Shown here: one piece after another, positions 12,730-24,904 of the stretch
Layout: each line of letters begins with the position of its first letter
How positions within the stretch are numbered: the first letter of the stretch is position 1
DNA from: Diorhabda sublineata
Taxonomy: Eukaryota; Arthropoda; Insecta; Coleoptera; Chrysomelidae
Reading direction: 5' to 3'
NCBI RefSeq assembly: GCF_026230105.1
Contig: NC_079476.1
Coordinates: 35,640,559 to 35,704,558 of the forward strand
DNA: 64,000 nucleotides
The notes under the pieces: model-generated
Seen by the model: only the letters and a program-made list of their open reading frames with translations
What the model was told of the DNA's origin: nothing
The model's database searches: none
Made by a program: the position numbers and the translations under genes

Positions 12730-13600
12730 TCTTCTTCTCATGCCGTCTTCTCATTAAAGATTGCGACTATGTTTTCAGATGCGTCTCTGTCCCTCGCAAC
12801 ATTTAACAATTCTCCAACGCTGAGATTTGTCCATTCTCTTATGTTCCGGAGACAGGATTTCTTCTTCCTGCCGGTGCCTTTCTTTCCCTTTACTCTGCCT
12901 TGCATTATGTTCTTTATCGGTAGGTATTTGTCGTTGCGTAAGATGTGTCCTGTGTAAGATGTTTTTCTCATCGTAATAATCGTCAACAGTATTTTTTGCG
13001 ACCAATGTATCTTAATACTTCGTCGTTGGTGATTCTGTCAGTCCAGGGTATCTTCAGAATGCATTTACAGAAGCACATCTTAATGGCCTCAAGTTGATCA
13101 CTTGAGCTTTAAAGGTCCAGGTTTCCAACCCTTATAGCAGTACTGACCACACATAACATTCCATGAATCCTATTCTAACGTGGAAGTTTAGATTTCTGGT
13201 CTTGATTTCTTCGTCTGGATCCGTTTGAGTGCGTAAGACTGAACCAAGATACTTATATTTTTACACCCAATCTATTGGTTTTCCATTGTTGTCCTCAATT
13301 AAAAGGATTAAAAGATCTTCTTCACTCTCAGCCGATATAGCAGTATTATCGGCGAATCTTATGTTGTTGATTACTGTTCCTCCGATATTCAACCCTCATG
13401 TCTCTCCTCCAACACTTTTTGAAATACAAACTAAGAATATAGATTAAATAGTTGTGGAGAAAGAACGCAGCCTTGACGAACTCCCTTTTGAATTTCGATT
13501 TCGTCTGTCTCCTTGTCCTCAACACGCACTACTGCCGTTTGATTGTAATAAATATTTTTGATTAATTGTATATCGCTTGAATCTAAGTTAATAGTTTTCT
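12730..13600 (-). pseudogene. Non-LTR retrotransposon RT to C-terminus, family A copy 1
   Basis: On the minus strand from about 13600 down to 12730 I read SSDIQLIKNIYYNQTAVVRV, IQKGVRQGCVLSPQLFNLYS (the VRQGC..SPxLFNxY block), a decayed YADD region near 13340, AFEMWCYR-like sequence near 13100, then the frame 12738-12986 with KTSYTGHILRNDKYLP, GKKGTGRKKKSCLRNIREW and ARDRDASENIVAIF. This is the order of RT fingers/palm, thumb and C-terminal segment in a large insect non-LTR family. The 5' half with endonuclease is missing. At least two frames are needed, so it is inactive. The copy at 47500-48499 (+) belongs to the same family, and 15790-16190 (-) is a relative. Confidence 0.88.
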
Positions 13601-15780
13601 TCTTCACTTATATTTCCTTAATTTTCCGGAAACCTGTCCAGGCGATCAGTTTTATGCTCATATTGCGTCCCATATTTTCTAATTGTTTTCTACTAACTCA
13701 ATATAATTATCTTCAGAATTTTTATTTCCGAGGAAATTCTGCATCACAGACACATAAGGTTTTAATCATCACAGCGAGTTGAGTAGATTTTTGGCAAATT
13801 TGTGAAAAGCAGTTACTGTCTTCATCTAGTGATTCAACATACTTTTTCATGATGCCTACTTACGAATTCTGGATTATATTTTTCTTTCCAGGCTCCAGTA
13901 TACTTCAACTTTGTGCTGTGAGCAACAGATACTCGTCTTATTTCTTTCCATTATGTATTAAAACACACAAGTTTTGATCTGTCAATAAATAAACACCAGT
14001 CGTTTGGGTAGTCTTGTTTTAAGCCCATTTTTTATATCTGAACGAAAGGTAATACAGTTTTTTCGGAAAAATGACGTCGTAATGTCTTACTCGATAAAAA
14101 CTTATTTTAGGTTCTAATTGAATCTAATGGTTTTCTTTCATTCCTGATTTTAACAATTCTGAAGCTTATTTAGAAACATTTAAACCTTTTACAAGATCAA
14201 CTAACTCGTTTCGGGAAAAGTATTTTGGCTCATTTGACGTACCTTCAGAATTAGCATCACATTTTATTTCCTTCAATGTCAGGTGATCCCTGCATTGGAC
14301 ATTGAACACAATTAGTTATTGGAAAATGTCATAGAGCTCGATTTTTAATGTTTAAACCATTGACAAAAATAACAATTAAAAATGATTTCGTAGTTACCGC
14401 CAAATAGTAGGCATTCCAAATTTTACTACGTTTCCATAATTTCAAATACTCCACACATTACAAACACAATGGAGAGTATGTATTTTTCACCAATTCTCAT
14501 ATATTTTCTGTATAATTTTTGAACAAAATTTCATTGTTAGAACCACTCATGACGCAAAAACAGTTAAGGTACTATCTTAATACAATAAAAAACACCTGTT
14601 ATCGATTGAAATGTACACTTTAATGATAAAGATCATAAAGAAATTAATTCAAGATTTTTAAAAATCATTGACGTTAGATTTGACAAAAACAAGATGATCA
14701 TTACCAACCCCAAAATTCGTAGCAACTTAATTTTATAATTTAGTGTCATCTATTCATTGTCCATTGATCGCAATATTGTTTAACACATTTTCCAGAATAG
14801 TAAGAATTCTGTTTTATGTATTTTATCAACTGAGAACAACACCAACAAAAATAATAATAGTTTTAGGACGATAGAAGTCGACAAGAGAAAACGATATCTG
14901 ATTGATAGGTTTGATAAGTTTCTGAACAAAACATTCACAATGATTGCCTGGTGAGATTATCGGTTAATACTTTTTACATACACTCTTGTAATCTTTGCGA
15001 AATATATTTAGTGAGTTTTCTTTTGAACTGCCAAAGTTAGATTCTGTGTTCGATATTCCTGTCCTTTGTGAAAATGTATCCTTGAAAAGAAACAAGAAAA
15101 TCAGATGACAGATGACGTTTGAACTATGCGTGATATAAGGGACACTTCGACAAAAAATTTATCGACAATTCCGAACGACGTTTACAAATGATTAATTTCC
15201 GATTCTTTCTTAACACGAGTGTGTATATAACATCGATGTCTAATACACTATTGTCAGCCCTATCAGCCCTAAATAAGTCATTACAAGGTTTACCCTTTGT
15301 AATTTGTAATTTACGGGGACAGGTAAATAATTTTGTTTGTTTTTCGATGTTCGATTTTCTCTAACATTTCACGAACTAATGTTTCTGAGGGACGATTCCA
15401 TCATTGAAATTGAATCTAACTAACTAGCCTTGGCTTTCTTTGTTGCTGCTTAACCCTAAAAAATCTACCGTATTAAATATTGTGCTCTGGTAGATGCATG
15501 TTGGGGATAGAGTACGTTCAAAAATTGACGTGGAAAGCTTCCTCATGTACAAAAGTTTCGACAATTGTAAAATACCTATAGCTTTCAATATCTCTTATAC
15601 TTCCATCCTCCGATAAGCCAGCAGTATATCGGAAATTTTTTTAACTGTTGGGAGAGAAAAGAGCCCATCAGAAGACATCCAGAATATTCGACATCTACCC
15701 CAGCGAAATTCAGTAAGCCACTTTTTCTACTAAGGTACAGATTTCCCATGGTATTTCTAAAGGTTTAACTTTGCTCAAAT
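13601..15780. other. AT-rich stretch without a recognisable gene
   Basis: No known domain, repeat boundary or RNA gene was seen. The part next to 13600 may still belong to the family A element (its pre-RT region), but no motif was readable beyond 13600. Confidence 0.4.
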
Positions 15781-15784
15781 CTTT

Positions 15785-16190
15785 TTCTTGCCTATCCGAG
15801 ACGAATGTTGGTGATCATCATGTCATTCTTCATTCTGTCCACAACAATTCGTAAGAGGGGAGGTTTTACTGAACCAGTTTTTAAGCTAGGATGTTCTTCT
15901 TCTTGGACCTTTTTTTTTCAAATATTTTAGTGATAGCTTGGACCAATGCATATCTGGATTCGTTGCGCATTATGTGGCCTACGTACTAGTTTTTATGATT
16001 ATCATTATTTCTCGTTCTTTTTTCATTCTTCTGAGGACTTTTCCATTTGTTGCCAGGGTGGTCCAGTGAATCCTGAGTGTATTCGTACATAAAACCACAT
16101 GTCGAATGCTTCTAATTTTTCGACCTCATCATCGTTCAAGGTATAGGACTCAATTCGATGAAACAGGACAAAGAAAGCGTAGCATCTCTG
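15785..16190 (-). pseudogene. Non-LTR retrotransposon C-terminal fragment, family A relative
   Basis: The minus strand from 16190 to 15785 gives DEVEKLEAFDMWFYVRI, a decayed RILRISW block, VGHIMRNESRYALVQAI, then KNWFSKTSPL and VDRMKNDMMITNIR. These are the successive conserved pieces of the post-RT region (LEAFEMWLYRR, GHVMRN-RY, ..LKNLRxWF, ..A.DR.K.AMMIANIR) of family A-type elements. Only this C-terminal part remains, and shifts break it into several frames. Its end wording differs from the 12.7 kb and 48 kb copies, suggesting a sister subfamily. Confidence 0.8.
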
Positions 16191-16199
16191 TATTTTTAC

Positions 16200-18040
16200 T
16201 TTTATTTCAAAAGAGATTGTGATTCTTGAAGAAAGCTAAATCCGGTTAAAGGTGGATCAAGCCTTTTCGTTGCGCCTTATTTCTTAGTTGTTGGTACAAT
16301 CCTCGTTTATAATAATAACAAGTTATTCATATTTATTGACTCTTTCCTTTGGAACTTGATTGGTATAGAGATGATCTTATTTCTACTTATATAACAACCT
16401 CATTTGATTATTTGAAAAAAGTTATCAACAATTATACGTGAATTAGTGCATTTTCATTTGCATTTAAAGCCCTGAAACCAATATAAGTTTTCATTTTTTT
16501 CGTAAATCTGCCGTAAAAACGAAGACCTAGAAAAAATTCATCGAATCGGATGATTTTTCGATTTTCTAGAGCGGAAATATGAAATTACCAGAAACAGAAT
16601 TGTTATTTTCATTAGGTGGACACGGATCAAAATTCCCTCGTGATTAATCAACGATTAATCGTGTAATTAATGTTTTTATGATCATTATTATCTCCAATCT
16701 ATATTATCTTTCAATTTCGAGCTCATCAAAATACTATTTTCAACAATTTCAACATCTTTGTTCCAGTTATGATTTTATATCTTAAATGATTACTGTAGCG
16801 ATACACACTTTTTCTAAAGGTTAACCTGCGAATTCCTACTGCTACTCATCGAGTAAATAACAATTTATTTTTAGTTTCGCATGTTTCCAACACGGCAACT
16901 GTTCTGCGAAAGATACATCGGATTTTGTCTAGTATTTATTTTGATAAGCTTTAATGTGTTTTAGATACAGTTAGATACTTGAAAATAATACTCTTGGGGC
17001 GAATCGAATCAAAAAAGAATCTTGCTAAATGTCGATGAAACTGATATCTACATTATGTCCAGAAGAAAACGATTCGAATCCAGGAGTATTATTAATTAAA
17101 TTTTACAAAAATAAATTATTTATATTAAATTCGTCAATTTTTTCATTCCGTTTTAATCTTATTAAAAGTTTCATCGTTATATAATTATGAATAAGTTATT
17201 AGCTAACAACTTAGCACGGCTATTACTAAATATCTGATTTGAAAATGTAGGCCGACTCGACGACGGTCGATACTCTTTCATCAGCTTCTCTTCACTCCTC
17301 GCGTATAAATCATCACTCAATTCCTATGTTTTTCAACAATGTAAATATTATTTGTTTTGACGAAATTTCATAAATATTTTTGTTGTTTTATTTCGTTCAT
17401 TTACTGTATTCTCTCATTTTCAAATAAACTTATGTTCTGTTGTTGAACTTGTTATGTTTACATCGTATGAAGGTTGCCAATTGAGCTATTCTGTAAACAA
17501 AGGTTATTATTACACTCAGAAGGAATAATTTCTTCACTTGATTTTTTAGTAACATCACGATCAGACGATGATAACTCTACCAACGTTTTATTTTTAACCA
17601 TGTCTACAAAAATGATTTTTTCTAAAAGAAAGACAAATAGTACAGATATTGTTAGCCATTGCAAACTGTCTATTTGTGTTAGGCAAACAAAAGAAAAGTT
17701 ACAAGCTATGTTTTCACCAAAAAGCTGGTGTTAACGTTAAACCGTATTCCTCAGGTTTAAATTTTATAGAACAGTACCTATTCCTCATACTTTTTATTTA
17801 CCCCTAGGAAAAGGTAAATTCTTAAAGTCACACCATGAACAAAAACAATTTCTAAGTAATATTAATCAACATTCATTTATTATCGTTGAAACAATATTTA
17901 TTATTGATTAACAATAGTAAAAATTCAATACGAAACCTGAGCTTGTTCAATCGAGCATAGACGGTCTAAATTTTAAGTAATAGTTGACACAGTTGTCTTA
18001 TCTCTTCCTCAATCGTTCTGAGGTGTTCTCTGTTTCAGGT
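16200..18040. other. AT-rich stretch with one ambiguous short reading frame pair
   Basis: No known family was recognised. Two frames overlap on opposite strands: minus 17458-17664 (68 codons, beginning MQWLTISVLFVFLLEKI, which resembles a short signal peptide) and plus 17474-17734 (86 codons). Both have fairly balanced amino-acid use, but neither shows a known motif, a splice context I can defend, or a homologue I can name. They could be an exon fragment or chance. Confidence 0.35.
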
Positions 18041-18049
18041 TTTTATTGC

Positions 18050-19345
18050 GGTAAGACTCTAAAATTCTAATTCATATAAATAGGTAAAAGTATTGCAATA
18101 TCATTCTTCACACATAGCTAAAAATGTTCTAAATCTCTTTCTGAAAACTTTAAAGTGCGATTTGTTTTCATTTCTAGCAGCTCTTTCTCCTCATTTATTG
18201 GTAACTGTCCAATAAGAATACCCTCGGAGAATGGATTTCGAACTCACTCCATAAGTTTCAGATCAATCTTAGGGAAATAGAAGTTCATTTTCTCTGCAAG
18301 AAGTTTCAATTGTTTGACAATCAAAGCTTGAACTCTTTTTGGTAGCACAGTTCCAATTTAGCGCGAAAACTTTCAATTTGATCCAGCTATGTTACAATAT
18401 TGGAATTTCTGCCTTGAATCTTTATACTGAGTCATTCAAGTGAGCAAATATATTCTCTAGATATGCAAGTTTTACAAGCCATCCTTCTTTTTGAAACAAA
18501 AATGCATAATCTGAACCCTAGGATTGCCAAAACGTCTCAGTCTCATTTTTTAACTCATAATTTCCCAATTACTTGACAAACCGCATTAACAAGACAAGAG
18601 TCAGCGATCGCGACATGATGTAATTTACGATTTTAATAATTTCCTGAAGAACACACAATAGTTCCTCTGACAGAGACTTCGTTATAAGATCTTCCCTGTG
18701 TAAAAACCATGCTGTTTCTCAATATTAGGTTTTTTTTCAGAAACCTTAGTTATAAAGCTTTTAACCTTTCTTGTCATAGCTGCTGCCTAGTCTGCGCAAA
18801 AACTTACATCAGTTAACCCATTCCAAATTATATTCATTAAAATATATTACTCCGTTTCTTTAAATATTTCATCACCCGTTGTATGGTAAGGCAGAGGCAA
18901 ACAAAATAAAAAGTTCTATTCAATTCGATCAATCCATTTGAGATGAGATACGCGTGACCACTGACATCAGTGGACTCACCAACTTGTAGCGCAAAAACTC
19001 TGATTTTAAATCGTTAGATATGTCATTAATTCGACGTGAAATAGTTTCTGCCGATGCGGGTATTTCTTAAGTTTCTTTAGCAGCTTCCTGGCTAATCATT
19101 ATCTTGATAATTTCTTTCCAGACAGGTAAAACTAGAGTTCCATCAAGAGATTGCGCTTTTTTGCTTCAATTAACATATTAGTGATCAAGTACCTGCTTGT
19201 TGTGCTTTGTCTGAGGTTTTGAAAGACAAATGCATGAGATTTACATTGGTCCTTCAAACGTTGGAAATAGGTTTTGTCTTTTTGGGCTGCAGATGGGTGT
19301 ATAGTGGTTAAATGTTGTATTAGTTCACTGGGCACCACCGAATTA
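18050..19345 (-). pseudogene. hAT-superfamily (ZBED5/Buster-like) transposase, decayed
   Basis: The minus strand read from 19345 to 18050 gives VPSELIQHLTTIHPSAAQKD with YFQRLKDQ (the end of a BED-type finger and the LKRHL..KHP block of ZBED5-like proteins), NMLIEAKKRN, LPVWKEIIKIMISQEAAKE, ISRRINDISNDLKSEFLRYK, a decayed ...QLDESTDVS segment read as LVSPLMSV, LEWVN..C and the repeated K.FITKVSEK and HCFLHRE-like pieces, then LAYLENIFAHLNDSV and SEKDLE-like C-terminal text. The order matches the catalytic core of domesticated and mobile ZBED5-like hAT transposases. Only the first 68-codon stretch (19132-19338) is open; later parts need many frame changes and contain stops. The N-terminal half of the BED finger is not readable. 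No terminal inverted repeats were identified. Confidence 0.85.
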
Positions 19346-20835
19346 TTAACTTAAGTTTCTCCGCCCGCAAGACGTTTTGGAATAAGACAAGATTCGTCAC
19401 CGCTATATGTAAAACCGCCGCTATGGTATAAACTTTGCGGAGCATGGAATATGATGGGAAGGAGATGATCTAATTTATATCATCTTTCACAGACATTCAA
19501 ACACTCTGGTCCAGGATGTCGATGTTGTCTGGCACTAAGTGTCACAAGCAGATATATGTCGACTCCTTTTGTTGATGTCTAGACTAGAATGTATTTATCT
19601 ACCTAAGGGGTCGTCAAACATATATAAGGCTCTACACATTCCGAAAAAATCAAGTACGATATACTTCACTGGAATATTCCATACAATGGAAATATTCTTA
19701 TTTAGTACGTTTGTAAACTATGAAGACAAAACATGGAAATTTTGTTATAATATTCCATGATTAGAGCTGTGAATGTGATAGATGAATTGTGATTCAGCAA
19801 TATTCAAGAAATATATCTCTTATTTTCTTCTTGATTTTATATCTTTCGGCTTTTCTACTTTCTGACAACACAAGCGACCCACTTACTATCAGATATAGTT
19901 AACGATATCGTGATCTCAATGTACCCACCCCATTTGTGTTGAATGCCGTATTCTTTCAACTTGATGTTATATTTTCCTTCTGCACTTACAGAAGAGTGGT
20001 GATACTAACTTATTAGTAATAATCGTTCATAATTGGCGAAAGAAATCGTTTTCTTAAAGCCGCTTGACTTTATGCAGATGAAGTTCATCTGATTGTTTCA
20101 TGCAAGATCTTGACGTTATCGGTTTTGTGCCGTTTTTATTGCATGCAAGTTGCAATCTAGTTACTTTCGGCACAACATATCATCTGACTTTCGTAAAACT
20201 TAGCTTCGTTATTTTCATTGTTAAACTATGTACAAAATATTAGTAAAAATTTGAGGTTAGGAATTTGGTGGAATAACGCCAACCAAATAATTTTACCTAT
20301 GCAATGTGGAATCTAGTTTCAAACCGCATGGATGCCCTATTGAGACAAAAATTACAATGTTTTGGCTGACTTCCAGGTATAACCACATCTCCTAATACAG
20401 TTCCTTGAAAAATAAATATAAAGTAAAAGTTCAAATAAAAGAGTATTGCCAAGTCAAATCTGCATGTCGTTCCAGAGACACTTAAATTTGAATGCTAAGA
20501 TTACTGAAAAAACTGCTGATAACTCCAAGCTTCTATTTTTATAACGATATTGTTAGTTTGTCACCAAAGAATCCAAAATAGAGAATTTCTCGATAATATT
20601 TGAGGAGGTTTAATTTTTTTATCAGAATAACCTGGTTAAGCTGCAAAAATTCTTTTTACATTCTATTGATAAAAACTAACTATAGGATTTTGTTTTATGT
20701 TCGTAGTTTTACAAATCTTATTCTTAAAATCATTCATTTTTTACTTGAAATTCCAGTCAAATGGATACAATCGCTTACGTTGAAATCAATCAACTCAAAG
20801 CTGCGATTGGTTGCTCTCTAAAGACAGTGGATGAT
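19346..20835. other. AT-rich stretch without a recognisable gene
   Basis: Small frames at 19539-19760 and 20600-20821 (+) are rich in Phe, Leu, Ile and Lys with no motif. Nothing else could be supported. Confidence 0.4.
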
Positions 20836-20839
20836 GTTG

Positions 20840-21135
20840 TCGAATGACTTATCTGGGAACCGAAATCCGAGGGTCTTAAGAGCACATAAGAACATCAGAA
20901 CAAGTAAAACGATCAAAACTGCTTTGTTTGTTGTCTACCCAGGTGTAGTGCTCTGGAGCTCCGTCGTGTCTCACACTTCGAGAGAATGTGGATAGAGGTT
21001 TCGTCCTCTGTGCAACAAAATCTGCACGTGTTCAGCATCTGAAATTAATGATCCTTATGGAAATTCTGTCGATCAGAATCTTGTATATCAAACGTGTGGT
21101 TCTCAGTATTAGGCTTAGAATTGCCACTGTATGAA
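20840..21135 (-). pseudogene. RNase-H-type non-LTR retrotransposon C-terminal zinc-knuckle fragment
   Basis: On the minus strand I read LTRTTRLIYK-like text followed by LNTCRFCCTEDETSIHILSK and CETRRSSRALHLG (about 21050 to 20930). The C-x2-C-x8-H-x4-C pattern with EDETSIHIL..C is the hallmark C-terminal finger of R1/Loa/Jockey-type elements that carry an RNase H domain just upstream. The upstream RNase H domain and RT are not readable, so this is a terminal scrap. A similar finger occurs on the + strand near 42850-42900. Confidence 0.75.
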
Positions 21136-21654
21136 TTCCTTAGGCTGACAGACTTCATAAGAAGAAAAGGATTAGAAAAGGTTATCTAGAATACAATAGA
21201 TTTGAAAAGGTAGCAGTAGAGTAAGCCACAAACCACCTTCATCAAATCTATATATCTACATTAAAGTTTCTAGATTTCCAAAACACCCGTTCTTGAAATA
21301 CTAAATACGCTGTTGCCATTACGCAATAGATTGCTTTTACACACAACTCCATAATTACTTATGAAGCTTTCTTCTCTTCAGGTGTAGATGAAGCCTTTTT
21401 TGTGTTTTAGAGCGTACCTTATGTTCTACATTTGACAATATAGATGTACATTATAATGCGTTGTATTTAGCACACGTAAACCTCGCTACTTACGTAGCGC
21501 ACAAGGTTCATAATAGACAGATTAATTTTTCATTGTTTCAGAACTGTGCGAAAATGGCCGTGTCAACATACCTGTTATTACAATTTGAGCACCGGTTATC
21601 TCTATCGAATACATGAATTTCTTATTAACAGTCAGTTTATTACTGGAGCACTAA

Positions 21655-21790
21655 TCTAAAGTTCTCTCTCTCAATTCATTTCCTAAATCGATTCGAGAGA
21701 CTCCAAGTATCATTAAATCGTCAACGTAGAGTAGCATGAGGATGTCGTTTATACCGTCAATTTTCGTTCTACGTAAATTCTTCTATCCCC
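21655..21790 (-). pseudogene. Ty1/copia-like reverse transcriptase scrap
   Basis: The minus strand around 21770-21680 reads INDILMLLYVDDLMILGVSR. LYVDDL(L/M)I with the preceding hydrophobic strand is the RT active-site motif of copia-type LTR retrotransposons (two adjacent Asp bind the catalytic metal ions). About 35 codons around it are open, but I see no further copia domain (integrase, RNase H) or LTRs. This is a fragment or, less likely, a chance match. Confidence 0.5.
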
Positions 21791-22489
21791 AATAATTTAA
21801 CTTTTCACTTTTTATTTAATGTAATATTTCAAAGAAGAGTATATATTATAATTTTGTAGATTATCGTACTCGTAAATTTCGCCATTTATTTATCTGTTTT
21901 TTTAACTTATCAATCAACGAGTTTACATTTTGAACGCCACATTTTTAAAGCTTATATCGTAATAAATCAATTGGAATCGAAAAAAAATCTATCTAAGTGA
22001 GTCCATGTCTATGTGAAATATGAATGTTGAGACTCCTTTTTGCATCTTAATGTGAAGGCTCTAAAAGAATGAAATGTCAGAGTCACCAAATTGCTGACTA
22101 TTGAATACAAATTTTGCAAAAACTCGCCATACCCATTGTTAAGATTATATTGATGCAACTGCGAATTTTTAAGGTCATACTATAAATTTAGTGAGGATAA
22201 GGAAACCACTGGATTCCGTCACTATTTGTATTTATTTAACATGAAAATTGAAACAATTTTCTTCTTATTCTTCCCTTATTCTCACTCTTATTTATATTAT
22301 TTCAATTTGTTTGTTATTTTATTTGCTTCATTTTTCTTCATATCTTTATTTAACGCATTTTCACCGTTATTCGTCTTAGATGTTTAAGATCGATATTATT
22401 CATCATTTTCAATGTCCAATTTACACTTATATTCATTTTAAAATCTCAATTTCCAGTATTATCTTACTTAGAATACAGTACTTAATCCT

Positions 22490-24180
22490 GATTTCTTACT
22501 ACCTTTTCAGGTGTAAGGTTTGTTGGAGTTGAAACATTACCCTCTTCCACTGCCGTGTCTTTCGTTTTATTCCCTGTTACCTTATTTCTCCCCTTTTTCC
22601 TGTCATTTTAATTTCTCCTGACCAGCACGTCATCTGTATTTATCGTTCTTCAATTCATTCAATTACCGTTCTTTGATTTTTTTCTAGATTAATCTTTTTT
22701 TAATCATGTTATTCTTCATTTTTTCGTTTATCGATTTATTGTCTATTTGTCTTAGAAATATAATTTCTGTATTTTGTATTTTGCTTTTTTGTTTCTGTGT
22801 AAGTGTCCTTGTCTCTGATACATATATTAATATGTAAATATGACTACTTTTTGATATTTTTTTTCTTATTTATTTCGGTATTTCCTGTTTAACTGTAAAC
22901 TGTGCCCTAATTCCAATTCTCTCATTTATCTCTTGTTTCAGTTCAAGGTGTTTTCATCTTCTGACATATATTTTAATCTCTACCATATTCAAGTAACCCA
23001 CTTTATGTTTTATTTGTCTTTTTGTTCTTTTTATTCCTTCATCTAACAATATGAATAGTAATGGGCTGTTAGGCTTGATTGCTTTACTTCTTTTGTTGTT
23101 TCTAACCTATTTGAAGTCTCTTATCTAATAATTTTTCGTCTGTTTAAACCAGAAGTTCGCAAACTTTGTTCCTATTAAATCACTTTCAAAATACTTATTA
23201 CCAGTTATAGTTGATTAATTCACACTATATTATCAACAAGTCAAAAAATCAGGTATAAAAATTGAAATTCAAGTACACTCCTGTTGCAGAGCTTCCTGTG
23301 GACCTCCGAGGGTGCAGCTTGACCACTTTTGTAATCACTGGTTAAACAAAGCTTTTACTGCGTTTATTAGTTCTTCTTCTTCTTAACTTCTGTATTTCTT
23401 CTCTATAAAACGCAGGTGTATCTCTTTGTCTTCCTTTATTTGTCTAACTATCAATTTTGCATCTGTTGTTCCTCTGTTTGTTCTAAATGCTTCTTGTGAG
23501 ACAAATGTTTTTTCTAAATTATTTCTCAGTTTCTTTCCTATTCCTCTATAATTTCTACCTTGGTGGAATTATCCCACTTTCCAAACTTCTGGCGCTTCTC
23601 CTGTGTCATATATTTTGTTTAGTATGATTTTTGGTGTCTTTATTATTTCTTTTTCTGCTGCTTCTCTCAGGTCTGTCGTTATTTGGTCGTAGCATTCCTG
23701 GAGCCTTCCTTAGTTTGAGTTCCTGTATTGCGTGTTGTATTCCAGTTGCATTCATTTTATCTTTTGTTGTTTGGGTTTGTAGTACTTCTACTTATATAGT
23801 TCAGTTTCTATCATCTATAATATATACATTAATTTCGTTCTTTTCTCTTACTCATCTCTAAATTTTATCATAAGGTTTTTATTTTTCATTGGTATTAAAC
23901 ATTTTTTTTTCGATTTGTCAGTATTTATCGATAACAACTTTCGCGGCCCTATCTAGTAGTTTCTTGTCTTCCGTTTTGTGCGATTCTTATCTATTCTTCC
24001 CGTGTTAAGGCATCTATCTCGGTAATATTTTGCCCACGTTTTCATTGTCTCTCATCTTTCTCATTTGTAACCGTTCAGTCATATTTCTCACGACAAGTTC
24101 TTTTCTTCTCTTTTAATCTCTTCATCTATGTTTAGAATGTCCGTTTCTCTTGAAACAACTTTCTAAAGTACTTAGAAAAC
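22490..24180 (-). pseudogene. Non-LTR retrotransposon, RT to C-terminus, family C copy 1
   Basis: On the minus strand the RT appears in pieces: IQELKLRKAPG (near 23730), ILNKIYDTGEAPEVWKVG, NYRGIGKKLRNNLEKTFVSQ, EAFRTNRGTTDAKLIVRQIK (the QQGFR..RST.DA.F..RQ block), a broken EVKQ.SLxSPLLFILLDEGI block near 23050, and then LIYVSETRTLTQKQKSKIQN and TEIIFLRQI (the YGSExWxxxxKxxSKIQAxEMKxLR thumb motif) near 22790. The RT catalytic YADD box is not legible between 22990 and 22860. Sequence above 23800 probably holds the pre-RT region. Frames change repeatedly. The T-rich + strand frame at 23631-23861 is the antisense shadow of the RT and is not a gene. A tail of the same kind lies at 32720-33240. 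Confidence 0.75.
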
Positions 24181-24184
24181 CACG

Positions 24185-24900
24185 TACTGTTGTAATTTGT
24201 ACAGCAGAGAGATAGAAGAGGGTGGTCATAATTAAATAACAGAATTGTCGTAGAAAGGAATAAAACCGATGTTGTAATTAGATAAATCAAATTCTATTTT
24301 GTAGAACCTCAGATAAATTTGATTAAGAAGCGTTGCTTGCGGTCATGAATAGAAAAATATTAGGAATATTCCGAACGAATGGATTATTGATTGAAAATTT
24401 ATCTTCGAGAACCTTTTTTGAATGTAAATATATACCCATTCATATTTGTTCATCTAATTTTCAATAACAATATTTTCATAGAGTTTGAAATCGCGTCACG
24501 TAGATGCCTTTTTTTGAAATAATACGTAGCTAAAGCTTTTTTTCATTTTCATTTTATTGATCGAAAACCTATGAGGCTCAGCAGTATTTTACGAGCAGTT
24601 TCTTTTTAATCTATAGCTTTTCGAAAGTTCTTCAATTGCTTTCTAATGTTGAAACCAGTAGAAAGAAAATATATACGATGATGTTGAAATACTTCAAGCT
24701 TATTAATGTTCCAGCAAACTTTTGGTTATAATACTTTCCAATCATTTCAAACAGAAATGAAAAATGTTTATTAATAAAAGGCTATACTGGCTCAATTAAA
24801 AATAAACAACGATTTAGTTATTTCAGTATGGATGTACGAGGGCTAACTGAAAAGTATCCTATCTAACAAAGAAACAAGATATATTTTTCTATAATCATTT
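24185..24900. other. Non-coding stretch
   Basis: No gene or repeat boundary was recognised between the two minus-strand LINE relics. Confidence 0.4.
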
Positions 24901-24904
24901 TTAT

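Noticed and set aside
17060..17110. GATTCGAATCC as a tRNA B box
   Set aside because: No A box or cloverleaf can be drawn upstream.
23631..23861. Hydrophobic + strand frame as a membrane protein
   Set aside because: It is exactly antisense to the RT of a minus-strand LINE, whose minus reading shows conserved RT blocks.
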